DNA of 64,000 nucleotides from Medicago truncatula (lineage: Eukaryota > Streptophyta > Magnoliopsida > Fabales > Fabaceae). The stretch is from the NCBI RefSeq assembly GCF_003473485.1, contig NC_053044.1, positions 49,454,091 through 49,518,090 of the forward strand, read 5' to 3'. Positions 11,281-29,325 of this stretch are shown one piece after another. Position 1 is the first letter of the stretch, and each line of letters begins with the position of its first letter. The notes beneath the pieces are model-generated. The model was not told where the DNA came from and did not search any database. It saw only the letters and a program-made list of their open reading frames with translations. Made by a program: the position numbers and the translations under genes.

Positions 11281-12110
11281 GAATAATGCTAAATGCACAA
11301 CTCAACTTGTCGTGTAAACCACATGAATGATAATTGGCATAGTGAAATATGTGGTCTCTCAAATTATTTTGATCTAATGTATCACATCTTCATTAAACCT
11401 CAGTCGTTCTCTTGCAAGTTGCAACCATGGAACTTCCTTCGTGAGAGTGAACAGAGAGGAGACACAACAACGGCGACAACAATCACAACAACATCGACAA
11501 CGGTCTCGGTGACAATGGCCACAACGAACATTGCAACAACAACGACATTCGTACTACGATGATGACAATTAAAGCAACAACAATGTCGATGATGATGAAT
11601 ACATTGAGTCGGTGTTGACAATAATTTAGTTTTGAGGTGTTGATAGCCAACATCACTGTGTTATGTAGTGCACAAGACTTTTGTTTTTTCGATATAGTAG
11701 TGCACATAGACTTGGCATGAGGTTTTAGAACTAACGCTTCGTTGTTGTTGCAATTGGCATCGTTTTTCTTGCGTCACCAATATGCACTACTAGAAAAAGC
11801 AAAATCAGGGAGGAAAATTAGTGACGGAAAAAATAAAATCTCTCACAAATTCCTTGATCGCAAAATTTAGTGACAAAATTAGAGAGGGATTTCATGTTTT
11901 CCCTCACTAATTTTTGTTTTTTTAGTAGTAATGTTCACTCTCACGAAGGAAGTTCCATGGTTGCAAGAGAACGACTATAGTTTTATGGATATGCAATATA
12001 TTAGATCAAAATAATTTGAGAGACCACAAATTTCACTGTGCCAATTATCATTTGTGGGATTTAATTTGCACGACAAGTTGAGTTGTGCCCTTTAACATTA
12101 TTCTTCTTTC
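11281..12110. mobile_element. Inverted-repeat element of about 0.83 kb with nested CACTA-like MITE
   Basis: The left arm (11281-11452) begins aataatgctaaatgcacaac and ends gaacttccttcgtgagagtg. The right arm (11937-12110) is its reverse complement with scattered changes. The interior holds a run rich in caa/aca triplets (about 11462-11550). A second, smaller element sits between the arms at about 11785-11930. No clear target duplication was identified and no transposase is present. Confidence 0.7.
11785..11930. mobile_element. CACTA-like MITE nested in the inverted-repeat element
   Basis: It starts cactactagaaaaagc, a terminus typical of CACTA (En/Spm) elements, and ends with the near-inverted ctttttttagtagtaatg pattern. 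Subterminal sequences agggaggaaaattagtga and ccctcactaattttt are also inverted. It is too short to encode anything. Confidence 0.55.
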
Positions 12111-12477
12111 TTCAATTATGCTCGTGGCTTATGCACCCATGCAATGTTGGGATACTGGAATTGCGATTCTCTCGTTTGTTTAATTTTTTTTTTTTATCAA
12201 ATACACAAATGGTTATAAATTTTTTTTTTTTTGAGAGAAAATGGTTATAAATAGTTTTACTTAAAAAAAAAAAAAACAATTATGAATAGTTGTTAGGTTA
12301 ATATTTTTCTTCTTCATCAGAGTTTAATCTAGATAGCGTGTCTTCTGAGAAGTTAAGAGTTTTCTCTTCAACCTCAATGTACTCGAACCGAGACTTGGGC
12401 ACGAAGTATTCAACCCGGACCCTCAAACTCTTTCAACGCTTGATAAATCAACTGATAATATGCCATAGAAATGAAAA
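12111..12477. other. Intergenic DNA, no gene seen
   Basis: AT-rich sequence with several A/T runs. Nothing recognisable. Confidence 0.4.
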
Positions 12478-13025
12478 GGCTTAATTACACTTTTGATCCT
12501 TGCATTTTGACCAACTCACGAAATTGGTCATACCTCTTTTAAATCGAACAAAATCGTCCCTAAAGTATATGTTTTTTGCAGTTTTAGTCATATCTCCCTA
12601 TTTTCAACTCCAGAAACGCACATAAATGACGGTTTTAGTCCAACCACCTATGCTCAACCATGAAATAAATAAAGAATAAATCATGTGGGTACAATGAATC
12701 TATTTTGTTCAGCACACAAATCAAGAAAAACCCTAATTTTTAAGACATGTTTCAGGTATGTAACATGTCTCGGAAATTAGGTTAGTGTGCTGAATAAAGT
12801 AGATTCTTTGTACCCACATGTTTTATTCTTTGTTTATTTCATGGTTGAGCATAGGTGGTTGGACTAAAACTGTCATTTATGTGCGTTTCTGGAGTTGGAA
12901 ATAGGGAGATAGGACTAAAACTGCAAAAAAACATATAGTTTAAGGACGATTTTGTTCGATTTAAAAAAGATAGAACCATTTTTGGGAGTTGGTCAAAATG
13001 ATAGTACCAAAAGTGTAATTAAGCA
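12478..13025. mobile_element. MULE-type foldback MITE, 548 bp, 9-bp target duplication
   Basis: Nearly the whole element is a palindrome. Left-arm blocks cttaattacacttttg, gttttagtc, ctccagaaacgcacataaat and gtccaaccacctatgctcaa reappear as complements in the right arm around a centre near 12750. A perfect 9-bp direct repeat aaatgaaaa flanks it (12469-12477 and 13026-13034). Such size and duplication fit a non-autonomous Mutator-like element. Transcripts through it would form a long hairpin. Confidence 0.8.
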
Positions 13026-14055
13026 AAATGAAAATGTTACGGTCCCGTTGAAACATTGTGATTTTTTATCCACGTCAAAGAACTTTCTACATCTTAATGC
13101 CTCTATTTAGGTTATAAACTTGCATTAAAAAGCTCGAGCGATGAAATATTGTGATTCTCCAACTTTGTATTGTTGCTTTTTGTGTCGCCACTTTTTTTTT
13201 TCCGGTAAAATTTCCCAACCATACCCAAGTTTCTCAACCCTCGATAAAACTGTGTGCATACCTATATCTAGTTTGTTTGTTTGAAAGAGTTTGATAATAG
13301 CTATAACTAGTTTGTTTGAATCAGTTTGATAAACAGTCCTTGCAATCTAGTGCCTGTTAGAATATGAAGGATGATCGAGTCAAAATGATTATGCTCGTGA
13401 GGGGACTACCAAAGTTAATGACCTTCTTTGTTTTCGACACAACAATGACAACCCTTCATGAATCCAACCATAAATAGTTCTAACAAATGGGAAATGATGC
13501 TCAGAGTTGGAAGCAGACAGAACTGCATGATTATTTGTATGTCAATATCAACATAAAGAAATAAGGTGGATGATCTTGACCTTTGAAAGATAATAAAAGA
13601 AGAAATGAAATGAATGGACTGATCAATGCTTCGTCACCGCACTTGTGTTCATTTGGTTGGAATAAATGAGAAACAGTTGAATAAAATAAATAATGATTGA
13701 ATAAAATAAATAATGAAATGTCATTTATTTCATAATTTAATTCTATAGCTCTTTTGAAAAAAAAAAATTATAGATATACTATAAGATTTTTTTTAAATAT
13801 ATATAAATTTTTATGAAATGTTTCACATCTCAAATAAATATCTAACTTTTACGCATAGTATAAAACCTCATTTTTTTAAATGAAAACTAAATTATTTTTT
13901 GACACCTTGTGAAAAAAAGAAATTGAAATTGTATACATATGATATGTCGGCGATGCAGAAAGAAAGAAACAGATAAAAAAACAAGATGCTTGATGAATGT
14001 GTTAAAATAAAAGGTGTTCGAATATCATTGTTGATTCTAAAACTACTTTGATTTT
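13026..14055. other. Gene-free intergenic DNA
   Basis: No coding exon is supported. A short repeated phrase, ctagtttgtttg with gtttgataa, occurs twice at 13267-13335. The rest is unremarkable AT-rich sequence. Confidence 0.45.
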
Positions 14056-14658
14056 TAAATGTGCCTTTGATCCATGCACTTTCATCACTTTTTGTTATTA
14101 GTCCTTATATTTTTTTTTTTTTTTCGCTTTAGTCGCTGAACTTTATAAAAAAATTGGTATTGATCCCTCTGTTAACTTTCTGTTAAAAACAAATAAAATA
14201 AAATAAATAGAAGACACATAGAATAAAATTAATAAAATAATTAAAAGACAAAATTTCAGAATTAAAATAAATCAAATAAAATAATTGTTTTTTAATTAAT
14301 TCTGAATAATAATAATAATTAAAATTATTATTTTTTATTTTAATTCTGAATAATAATTAAAAAGTATATTTTGTTTGATTTATTTTAATTAATTCTGAAT
14401 AATAATAATAATTAAAAAATATATTTTATTTGATTTATTTTAATTTTATAATTTTGTCTTTTAGTGTGCCACCTGGCGTGAGATGATTGGGCCACGTGAC
14501 ACTCCGTTAGTTTTATTTATTTTTTTTTAACAAAAATGTTAACAGAGGGATCAATACCAAATTTTTTATAAAGTGCAGGGACTAAAGCCAAAAAAAAAAA
14601 GTGTAAGGACTAATAGCAAAAAGTGATGAAAGTGCGGGACCAAAAACACATTTAAACC
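14056..14658. mobile_element. Inverted-repeat element with AT-rich centre
   Basis: The arms aaatgtg(c/t)(c/t)tttg(a/g)tcc, tgcactttcatcactttttg and attggtattgatccctctgt on the left return as complements on the right (ending gggaccaaaaacacattta). The centre (14200-14460) is made of diverged repeats of aattaattctgaataataat. It resembles the other legume foldback MITEs here. A clear target duplication was not found. Confidence 0.7.
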
Positions 14659-15214
14659 TTTTTCATATTAATTCGTTTGAATATCATCCTTAATGTCGAA
14701 TGATTGAGCAAATTGAGATGCTACATACACCTTCCGGTTACTATTATAAGCAAAAAACCATATTTTAGGTTCATTCATTAAATGTTGTATGTAACCTAAA
14801 TATAGATCACATACAACATTTAAGAAAATGAATTTTTGCTTATGATAATGATCGAGGGTGTACAAAACTATAGCTTCAGTAGCGGTTGTTGAAACGATCC
14901 AAAACTCGATTAACAACAACAAACAAGTTATCGCTCTCATCAAACGCCAGAGTGCTTAAACTCCACTTACTATGATTTGGAAAGTGAACTTCCTAAATGT
15001 GAGTGAAAATCTATTTTGATTCCAAATAAATTGAAGAGACCCTGTTTTTTTAAAGAAAGAGACACAATCTAATCTCTCAAGAAATAAAAATCTTTTTTAG
15101 CTCTGCATAAAAATTTGGATTCTCGAATATACGAACAGGCAAGTACACAACGTGACTCCACTTCGAATCAAGCTAATTTTTTTTTTTTCCCATTGGAGAT
15201 GGTCATGATTTTTC

Positions 15215-15865
15215 TTTTGACAAAAACAAAATCAACTCATTTCATTAATAATAATTGTCTCAATACAAGATAATATGTGATCATAAATATGGGAACAAAC
15301 ATAAGATAATGATGCTCTAACTAACAAATGAGCAACATTGTTTGATTGTCCTCAAATGAAACTTATATTATAGTTTTGATAAATTCTCAATGAAGCTTTG
15401 CAAATCTCTATAATAACGACGAACATGGTGTTGGTGTTGAGTATCCTAACGATATCCCAAACGACCAAGCCACTTTATCGCTTCCGTTAAATTGCTTCCG
15501 CCTCGTGAAGTTGTGGTAATCCTTAAAACCAAGTTGTCCTAGCTTTTATATTTTTGCCACGCCTTCCTCCAAGACACATGCTAATGCCATAACATCATTC
15601 CTCCTTGAAAATTGTCGCATTGATCATGCACTTTACCTTCCCCTCTTCCAATTTCCTCCTTCTACTTTGTTCATGGTGGAAAGACCCGATGTTGTTAAGC
15701 TCTTCTTCTTCGCACAACCCTACAACCCTTGTTTGTGCGAGCTTGTTGCCAGTACATTAAGGTTTCACGCGCCAAATGGACAAACATACGAGAGCATGTA
15801 TCAATATCGCTTAAGAACTTGTCGTTTCTTCGCTTCCATATGCACCACAAAGTCATGACAAAAGT
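15215..15865 (-). pseudogene. LINE 3'-end remnant (linker plus RNase H region)
   Basis: The minus strand reads WCIWKRRNDKFLSD, then HLARETLMYWQQAR. After several stops and frame changes come NNVAHLLVRASLSYVCSHIYD and the terminal ETIIINEMS. This is the linker, RNase H end and C-terminal tail typical of plant LINE polyproteins. Multiple stops show that it is dead. Intervening catalytic parts are degraded beyond recognition. Confidence 0.65.
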
Positions 15866-16156
15866 GATAAGTTGTTGTTAAGGTAGTTGCTCGAGTAGTT
15901 GAGCATGAACGCTCTATTTTTAATTGAGTTTATCTATTTGAGACCACAAATTTTTTCCGCTGCTTGTTTTTTAGGTTTATTAACGAAACAATAAACACCA
16001 TAAAAAAAATTCATACTCACAACTATGAGATCGTAATTTTAAATTCAAGTAAAATTGTTCAATGAACTACATAAACAATGTGGGTTGAATTAAATCTTAT
16101 TGCAGACATGGTTATTCATGTTTAAAATCAAAGGTAGTCCTAAGATGAATTCTTTA
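15866..16156. other. Intergenic DNA, no gene seen
   Basis: Short AT-rich spacer between a LINE remnant and a Tourist-like MITE, with no recognisable feature. Confidence 0.4.
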
Positions 16157-16523
16157 GGCTTTGTTTGGGAGTTTGGAGGGAAGGGGAGGGAAGGATTTTG
16201 GAAAAAAAGAAGGAGTAAGTGAAAGAAATGGAAGACATTGGGAGGAGAAGACTTTGGAGGTTAATTTTACTCATAATAAAAAATCCTCCTTATTTGGGAG
16301 AACTCAAAAATTGTATTGGAGGAGGTTTATATGAATTTTTCAAATTCAATCTATGTTGTTATAATATTTTTAAAATTAAAAGTATATTAATCATAAGTTT
16401 TATTTTATCATTCTCTAAAAAATTGTTCTTTCAAAAAATGTGAATTTTTTATCTATTTTTCTATATATTTCCAACCCCCTAAAACTATCCCCTCCCTTCT
16501 TCTCCAAACTCCCAAACAAAACC
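16157..16523. mobile_element. Tourist-like (PIF/Harbinger) MITE, 367 bp
   Basis: The terminal inverted repeats are ggctttgtttgggagtttgg at the left and ccaaactcccaaacaaaacc at the right. The element is flanked by the trinucleotide tta on both sides (16154-16156 and 16524-16526), as expected for PIF/Harbinger insertions. It is non-coding and lies about 0.5 kb before the CPR start codon, so it may sit in or near the CPR promoter. Confidence 0.75.
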
Positions 16524-16907
16524 TTAATATCAACCATCGAAGGATTATTTCAGGAAAAAACCATCAAAGGATTATTAGCAATTTTTTTTTTTTAGAGAAG
16601 TAAAAAAATAATTAATTAACAAAGTTCTCTCTCTACTTTCCGTAAAAGAAAAAAAGAGTTATTTTTTTACTCAAAGGTGAGATAAAGATAACAAGCATTG
16701 AATTTTTTGTCCTAAAAAAATCAGAGAACTTTTATTTTGTTTGACTGCAGTATTGAAAAGTTAAAACTCCCATTTTTATATTAGCAAAAAAAAGAAAAAT
16801 AAAACTCGCTTTTCGTGTGGTAGATGTCAACGCCGCGAGAGTTCGTCCGGTTCGATTTGTCGAAATTTGCATACACGACATTCATTTGACACCAATCACA
16901 AATCTCT

Positions 16908-16910
16908 CTC

Positions 16911-16942
<32 letters not shown>
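16908..16942 (+). repeat. CT microsatellite in the CPR 5' leader
   Basis: A long run of tc dinucleotides lies about 85-115 bases before the CPR start codon. Pyrimidine-rich tracts are common in plant 5' UTRs. The sequence agagagagaacaaatcttga and the ATG at 17026 follow. Confidence 0.8.
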
Positions 16943-16945
<3 letters not shown>

Positions 16946-17025
16946 CCTTCTTATTCTTCTTCTTCCAGGTTCAGAGAGAGAGAACAAATCTTGAACTGAT
17001 TTTGACTCAATTGTTGACTCCATCA

Positions 17026-24053
<7,028 letters not shown>

Positions 24054-24611
24054 TTTTCCCAGTTGTTCATCTTTCTGGATTATGGCATCCTTGCTATTAG
24101 ATATGTTATTTACAAGATGGCTTAAAGATGTTTTTTTTTTTTGTGAGATTAAGTACTGCTTCTAGGGAATTTTGGGACACAGAAGGGGGAGGCAGAACAG
24201 GTTTCCTCGAGAAGAAACTACAAACTATTTTACAGGCATTTGCCTTTTTCTTTTCTATTATCTTATTATTATGATAGGTTAGTTCCTTTTGGACTAGGAT
24301 TATTTTTAGGGGATTGTATGATGGACAGTCTCAAGGTCGATCAACATTACATGCAGATTACAGTGGTTTGTAATGTATAATAATAGTGTAGGAATTGGTT
24401 ACCAACTTACCAATAATCTTTTCATCAATGAAACTCGGGTATTTTTTAAAATAACATGGGTCATGTCATGGATGTTCAACACTAATCTTCCTGTGTTGGA
24501 CACTCCCGGGTTTCAGTAAAATAGTCCGAGCGGAGTGCATCAATGTTGATATTACAGTTATGCATGATGTTGAAATGTTATCATATAGGACTCATATTGC
24601 TGTCTTGATCT
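24054..24611. other. CPR 3' UTR and flank
   Basis: Sequence after the CPR stop. The 3' UTR probably runs to about 24430. No canonical AATAAA is obvious; related AT-rich motifs such as aatgtataataatag (near 24372) could serve. No other gene is seen. Confidence 0.5.
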
Positions 24612-24675
24612 TGAGCTATTAAGTAAGACGTCTTAATTTTTAATGAGCTATTAAGAAAGACGTCTTAATTTTTAA
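24612..24675. repeat. 32-bp tandem duplication with internal palindrome
   Basis: tgagctattaag(t/a)aagacgtcttaa and a following poly-T stretch occur twice, starting at 24612 and 24644. Each copy contains the palindrome aagacgtctt. It lies downstream of CPR. Confidence 0.75.
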
Positions 24676-25131
24676 AGGAATTGAGAATTGAAAACTAAAG
24701 ATTTTTTTTCAATTGCTTTAGACAATGCTTGCTCTACAACTACAATACAAATGCTATAAAAATTGGATCGGCCCTACATATTTCATTGGCTCTATAAAAT
24801 AAAATAAAAAGAAAACTCTATTGAAAAAAAACCCTTTTTACACCTTTAAAAGTTTGACTAGATAATTTCCACGATATTTTTAGCATATGTGTTTCCTTAA
24901 TTAGTGCCCAGCACAAAAGACTCCGGTTTACATTTTTCTAATCTAAAATAAATAGAGTACTTCTACAAGTACGAAGAGTGATCAGGTCAAATGATGATGT
25001 TACTCAGGGGACAATTAAAGTTGATGACAATATTTTTCTTTCGGCATAACAAAGGTAATCCTTTGAAAAAAAAAGATTTCTATTTGGAACCCATTGTACT
25101 TTTTGTGTGGAGTCTATACATTTTCTTTTTA
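24676..25131. other. Intergenic DNA, no gene seen
   Basis: AT-rich spacer. The last nine bases (25123-25131, ttcttttta) are the left target-site duplication of the next element. Confidence 0.5.
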
Positions 25132-26532
25132 GGCTAAAATATGTTTTTGGTCCCTGCAAATATAGCGAGTTTGGATTTTGGTCCCTAGTAATTTTTTTTT
25201 TTTGAAATCAGTCCTTGCAAATAATTTTGTTTTTTAAAATGGTCCCTGGCCCCATTTAAGCTGCATGGTGGCACACTGATGCATACATGGCAAACACCGA
25301 CTGTGCATAAGTTGCCACATGACATATGACGTGGCAATTAAAAAAATTTAAAATTACAAAAACCAATTTTTTAATTTCAAAAATTGATTTAAAATTAAAA
25401 TACTTTAATTTAATTAAACTTAAATAGAGAAGAGGGAAAATTGAAACTAGGGTTTCAGATTTTCCACCAATTCTTCTTCTCTTCTCCATCGTTTTTCCTC
25501 ATGATTCTCCATCCTTGAAATCTTCTCTTCATCGTTCTCTTTCATGAAAAATCATCACAAATCATCAAAAACTACTATCTTCTCTTCTCGCTCAAATCTC
25601 AATTTTTCACAACACTAAAAAGAAAGTCACCACCAGCAACACTTCATTCAGATCTGTGAGAACCCTTTCTCTGGTTCTGTTAATGGAGTTGTTAAAATTT
25701 GAAAGATTGAGAGAGGCTAAAGCATTGGTTTTTCAGTAGAAACAAAAAATCCATCAGAAGTATTGTTGAAATGGGAAAACAACCCATTTGGGTTTGAAGA
25801 AGATGAATAGGGGGAAGAAGAAGAACAATCACAATTAAGAATAAGATGAATACGGTAAACGACATATGCTGGATCTTGTGAATGAATGATTGTTGTTGAA
25901 CAATTTTTTCATAGATTTGGTGAACGATTTTTGTTCAACAATGTTTTCATGGATTTGGTGATGAAGATGGATTTGAATGAATATTGTTGTTCAACAAACT
26001 TCTCATTTGTAATTTTGAACATGAATTTGATGTTAGTGAAGAATAGGGACTTGCTGTTGAGTGAACTTTACGTTGCTACTGTTAAAATTAAATTTTTTGT
26101 GTTATTTCCAGATTTGGGAAAGAGAGGAATAGGGTGGTTACAAATATGAGAGGAGTAAAGATGAACACTTTATGTGGAGAAAAGATAAGGAGAGATCTAT
26201 GAAATCAACAAATTAATTAGCAAATATGAAGGAGAGATTCCTTCAAAAATTAAATGTTTTGCTGTTAATTTCATAAATATTTTTTTATGATTTATTAAAA
26301 TTATTTTTAAATAGTAAAAATAAAATAATTTCCATATGGATGCCATGTATACGTGTTTGCACGGTCAGCAACGCCCACCTAATCAAGATTGTGCCAAATC
26401 AGCAAGAAAGTGGGCTCAGGGACTGTTTTAAAAAACAAATTTTTTTGCAAGGACCGATTTCAAAACTTTTTTTTACCAGGGACCAAAATTCAAACTCGCT
26501 ATATTTGCAGGGACCAAAAGTATATTTTAGCC
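25132..26532. mobile_element. MULE-type element, 1.4 kb, 9-bp target duplication
   Basis: The ends are inverted repeats: ggctaaaatatgtttttggt at the left and its near-complement accaaaagtatattttagcc at the right. The similarity continues about 120 bases inward (ccctgcaaatatagcgagtt). A perfect 9-bp direct repeat ttcttttta flanks it (25123-25131 and 26533-26541). The interior contains no transposase. It carries only short open frames and a CT-rich leader-like stretch (25450-25560). It is a non-autonomous element, possibly carrying captured 5'-leader-like sequence. Confidence 0.85.
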
Positions 26533-26541
26533 TTCTTTTTA

Positions 26542-29325
26542 TGCACAAGAAAATATTGTCGTTATTCTTTTGTTTGTATGTATCTGGCTCTTGTGGCACC
26601 TTGATGATTGTTTTTCACATGTGATGCATGACCTCTAGTTTTTTATGATCACGCGGAAAAATTAGTAAAACAAAAAATAAATTATTTACCATTTGTTATT
26701 GTAAATATTTCAAATTATAAAGTGAGAACACAACACAAACGCTCAAACACAACACAAACGCTCTCCTTCCTCTCCGTTCTCTCGCCGCCGTATCCAGCTC
26801 ATCTTTCTAAAGCCCAATCATGCCGCCCTCCCTTCTTGTTCCGTCTAGATGTAGATGGTGGTGGTTGGCGATGCGACGATGGTGGTGGGTATGCCATCCG
26901 CATCGCAGCTCTCCCCTATTCTCTCGACGGTGGTTCGTCGGTGGTATAGGTTTTAGGCGTGGTTTATTTTGGTCCGTCGGTAGCGTCGAAGATTTGGGTT
27001 CACTCGAATCGTGCCGCCGTGGCTGGGTTTGAGGTTCTGTCATATACATCTATTCGGTTTGGATGGTTGCTGCAGATTTGGGTTTGTCTCTTTGCAGGTT
27101 TTCACGATTCAGTTTTGCATATACAGTGTCAAAGGATTGGACTGCTTTGGGTTGTTGCCTTTTTTTAAAAATCTGATTCGGTCTCGTGATCGATTTTGAA
27201 TTGCGGGGCTAGAAATGGGCGTGAATTTGTGTGGTTTGTCACAGTAAATTGTGGATGTGCGATATTCGTCACCGTGTTGGCGGTCGAGTCCATATGCCAT
27301 CCTCAACGTGCCTCGGCTGTGTTTGTATGTTCGCTTGATGTGGGCCAGAAATGGCTAATTAATCAGTTGGTGCTTGTGAATTCGTTAATTACAGTGTTGG
27401 CGGTCGAATCCACCCCTATTTTCAAGCATTTGTCTGTGGTACTGTATGGACTCGAAAGAGTCGTCAATGCTTGTTGTCTTTGTTGCAAGGAGTTGATGGT
27501 ACGTGATCCGATTTTGTGTTGACGATCGGTTCATTCGCCAAACTTTAGACCCGAGCTCAATTGTTAGAAATCTTTAGGGTTGGATCCACTTTGTGGATTT
27601 TTTATTTTTTATTTTTTGGTTTTGCCCGTTAGGGTTGTTGACTGGGTCATATTTCCTGTAATTTTTTTTTTTTAATAATATAAATGAGCAATTGACAACA
27701 AATTAGAGCAAGGTCCCAACTTAATTGGACACTATTATTTTTTATGTCATTTTGCTCTTGGCCTATCAAAAAAAAATTTCAAATTATATAAAAGTTATTT
27801 TTGCAATAATATCTAAATGACTTCATTGTCAACTTAATTTATAATATATTGTCATTGTTACCTTATCATTATTTTAAAATAATATTGATATTTCCTTTTA
27901 CTCAATTTCATTGAATTGAATATAAATACACACAACAAATAGCTTAATATTTTATTTATAAATAATCTCACATTTTATTTATAGTTAACTTTAGGCAATT
28001 TATAAAATGTTTTTTTTTAGGAATTTATAAAGTTTTATTCATATCCCCTCAAAAAAAATTATTCGTATTTGAAATAATTTTAAGTGTTAGTATCGTACCG
28101 AGTACATATAACTTAAGTAATTTTGATCAAATCAATCTTTAAATAAAAACAAAAACTGTCTAGTCAATCTAAAACTCAATTTTAGTTTACTTTGTGATTT
28201 AATGTAAAAAGATTCATTGAGTAGCCTATACCTAAATATAATATTTATCTCCATAAAAAATTAAATAATTAATTGAGAGTAATTTTGGAATGTTATTTTT
28301 GAAAGAGTAATCTAGGAATTTGTTTTTTTTTTAAATAAGTAATTTAGGAATTTTAATAATTATTAAATGTGCTTTCCGTTCATAAAAAAAAAACTAAACA
28401 TGCATATGTTACAAAAACTATAAAATTAAATATGCATAGAATATTTAATTTTACTGTGAAAAATGAATATTTAATTTTTATTTATATGCTAGTCAAACGA
28501 ATTAATGGTCGATACTTTTAAAAATAATTTCTACCTATTAGTGTGTAAAGAATTAAATTATTAGTTTTTGTTAGAAAAAGAATTGAATTTTTAATTAATA
28601 AACTATTCAAGACTAAGAATAAGAATAATGCTAACTCATTTTTTTTTATTTTTTTTTTTAAGGAATAATGCTAACTCATTTTGACAAGCACTTTCTAACA
28701 TTTGTCTACAAGTCTCACGTCAAGTTCTTTAAAAAAGAAAAAAAAAGTCTCACGTCAAATTATTTATATAATTTTCGAAAATTGTTAGAACAAACACATT
28801 ATTGATAGGGATTCAAACATTAACCCATCTATTTATATGTGTAAGTTTTAATGATTATTCGTGACTTTATTTATTTATAGAAAAAACACACTCTTTTCAA
28901 CATCAACACAATACTCACTCACTCATATCCAAACTCAAAAAATAGCGTGATTTTCAATTGATAAAAGAGTGAAATGTTAAAAATAGTGTATTAAGATTTC
29001 ATTCATTCATCGTACTGTAAAAAAAAAAAAAACCGAAGATTTCATTCATCATCTTCCCGAAAGGTAAAAAAGTGAACACATCGAAAGGGTGATCTACTTC
29101 AACAGTCTCACTGTCACCATCACCAACTTTGGTCTGATCTCATTCAATCATAACAGTAACTACCTCACACTATACAATTAAACCTCTCTGTTTCTTTTCA
29201 TTATTTATTATTACAATTATCTTTTCTCCTTCCCCCTTTTTCACTCTTCATTTTCATCACAGGGTTTAGGGTTTTGCAGCATATTTCAATTTTCAATCAA
29301 TTTGGGATTTCATCAACAATCTTCA
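26542..29325. other. Intergenic region with a GC-richer island, then AT-rich DNA
   Basis: 26720-27550 is clearly richer in G and C than its surroundings. It has several overlapping short open frames on both strands (such as 26820-27032) and a twice-used phrase, gtgttggcggtcga (near 27273 and 27394). No protein family could be recognised and no consistent exon structure was found, so it may be part of an unrecognised transposon. From 27650 to 29000 the DNA is AT-rich and featureless. The last 250 bases are the promoter and leader of the MYB-like gene. Confidence 0.45.

Noticed and set aside
11293-11707. Several overlapping open frames rich in Thr or Val
   Set aside because: They arise from the caa/aca triplet repeat inside a transposon and have no family resemblance.
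16867-17025. Upstream in-frame ATG for CPR
   Set aside because: It would translate the CT-repeat leader into Ser-Leu repeats. CPR proteins of this class start at MTSSNSDLV, which matches 17026.
26820-27522. Gene model in the GC-richer island
   Set aside because: Frames overlap on both strands, no splice pattern joins them, and no protein family was recognised.
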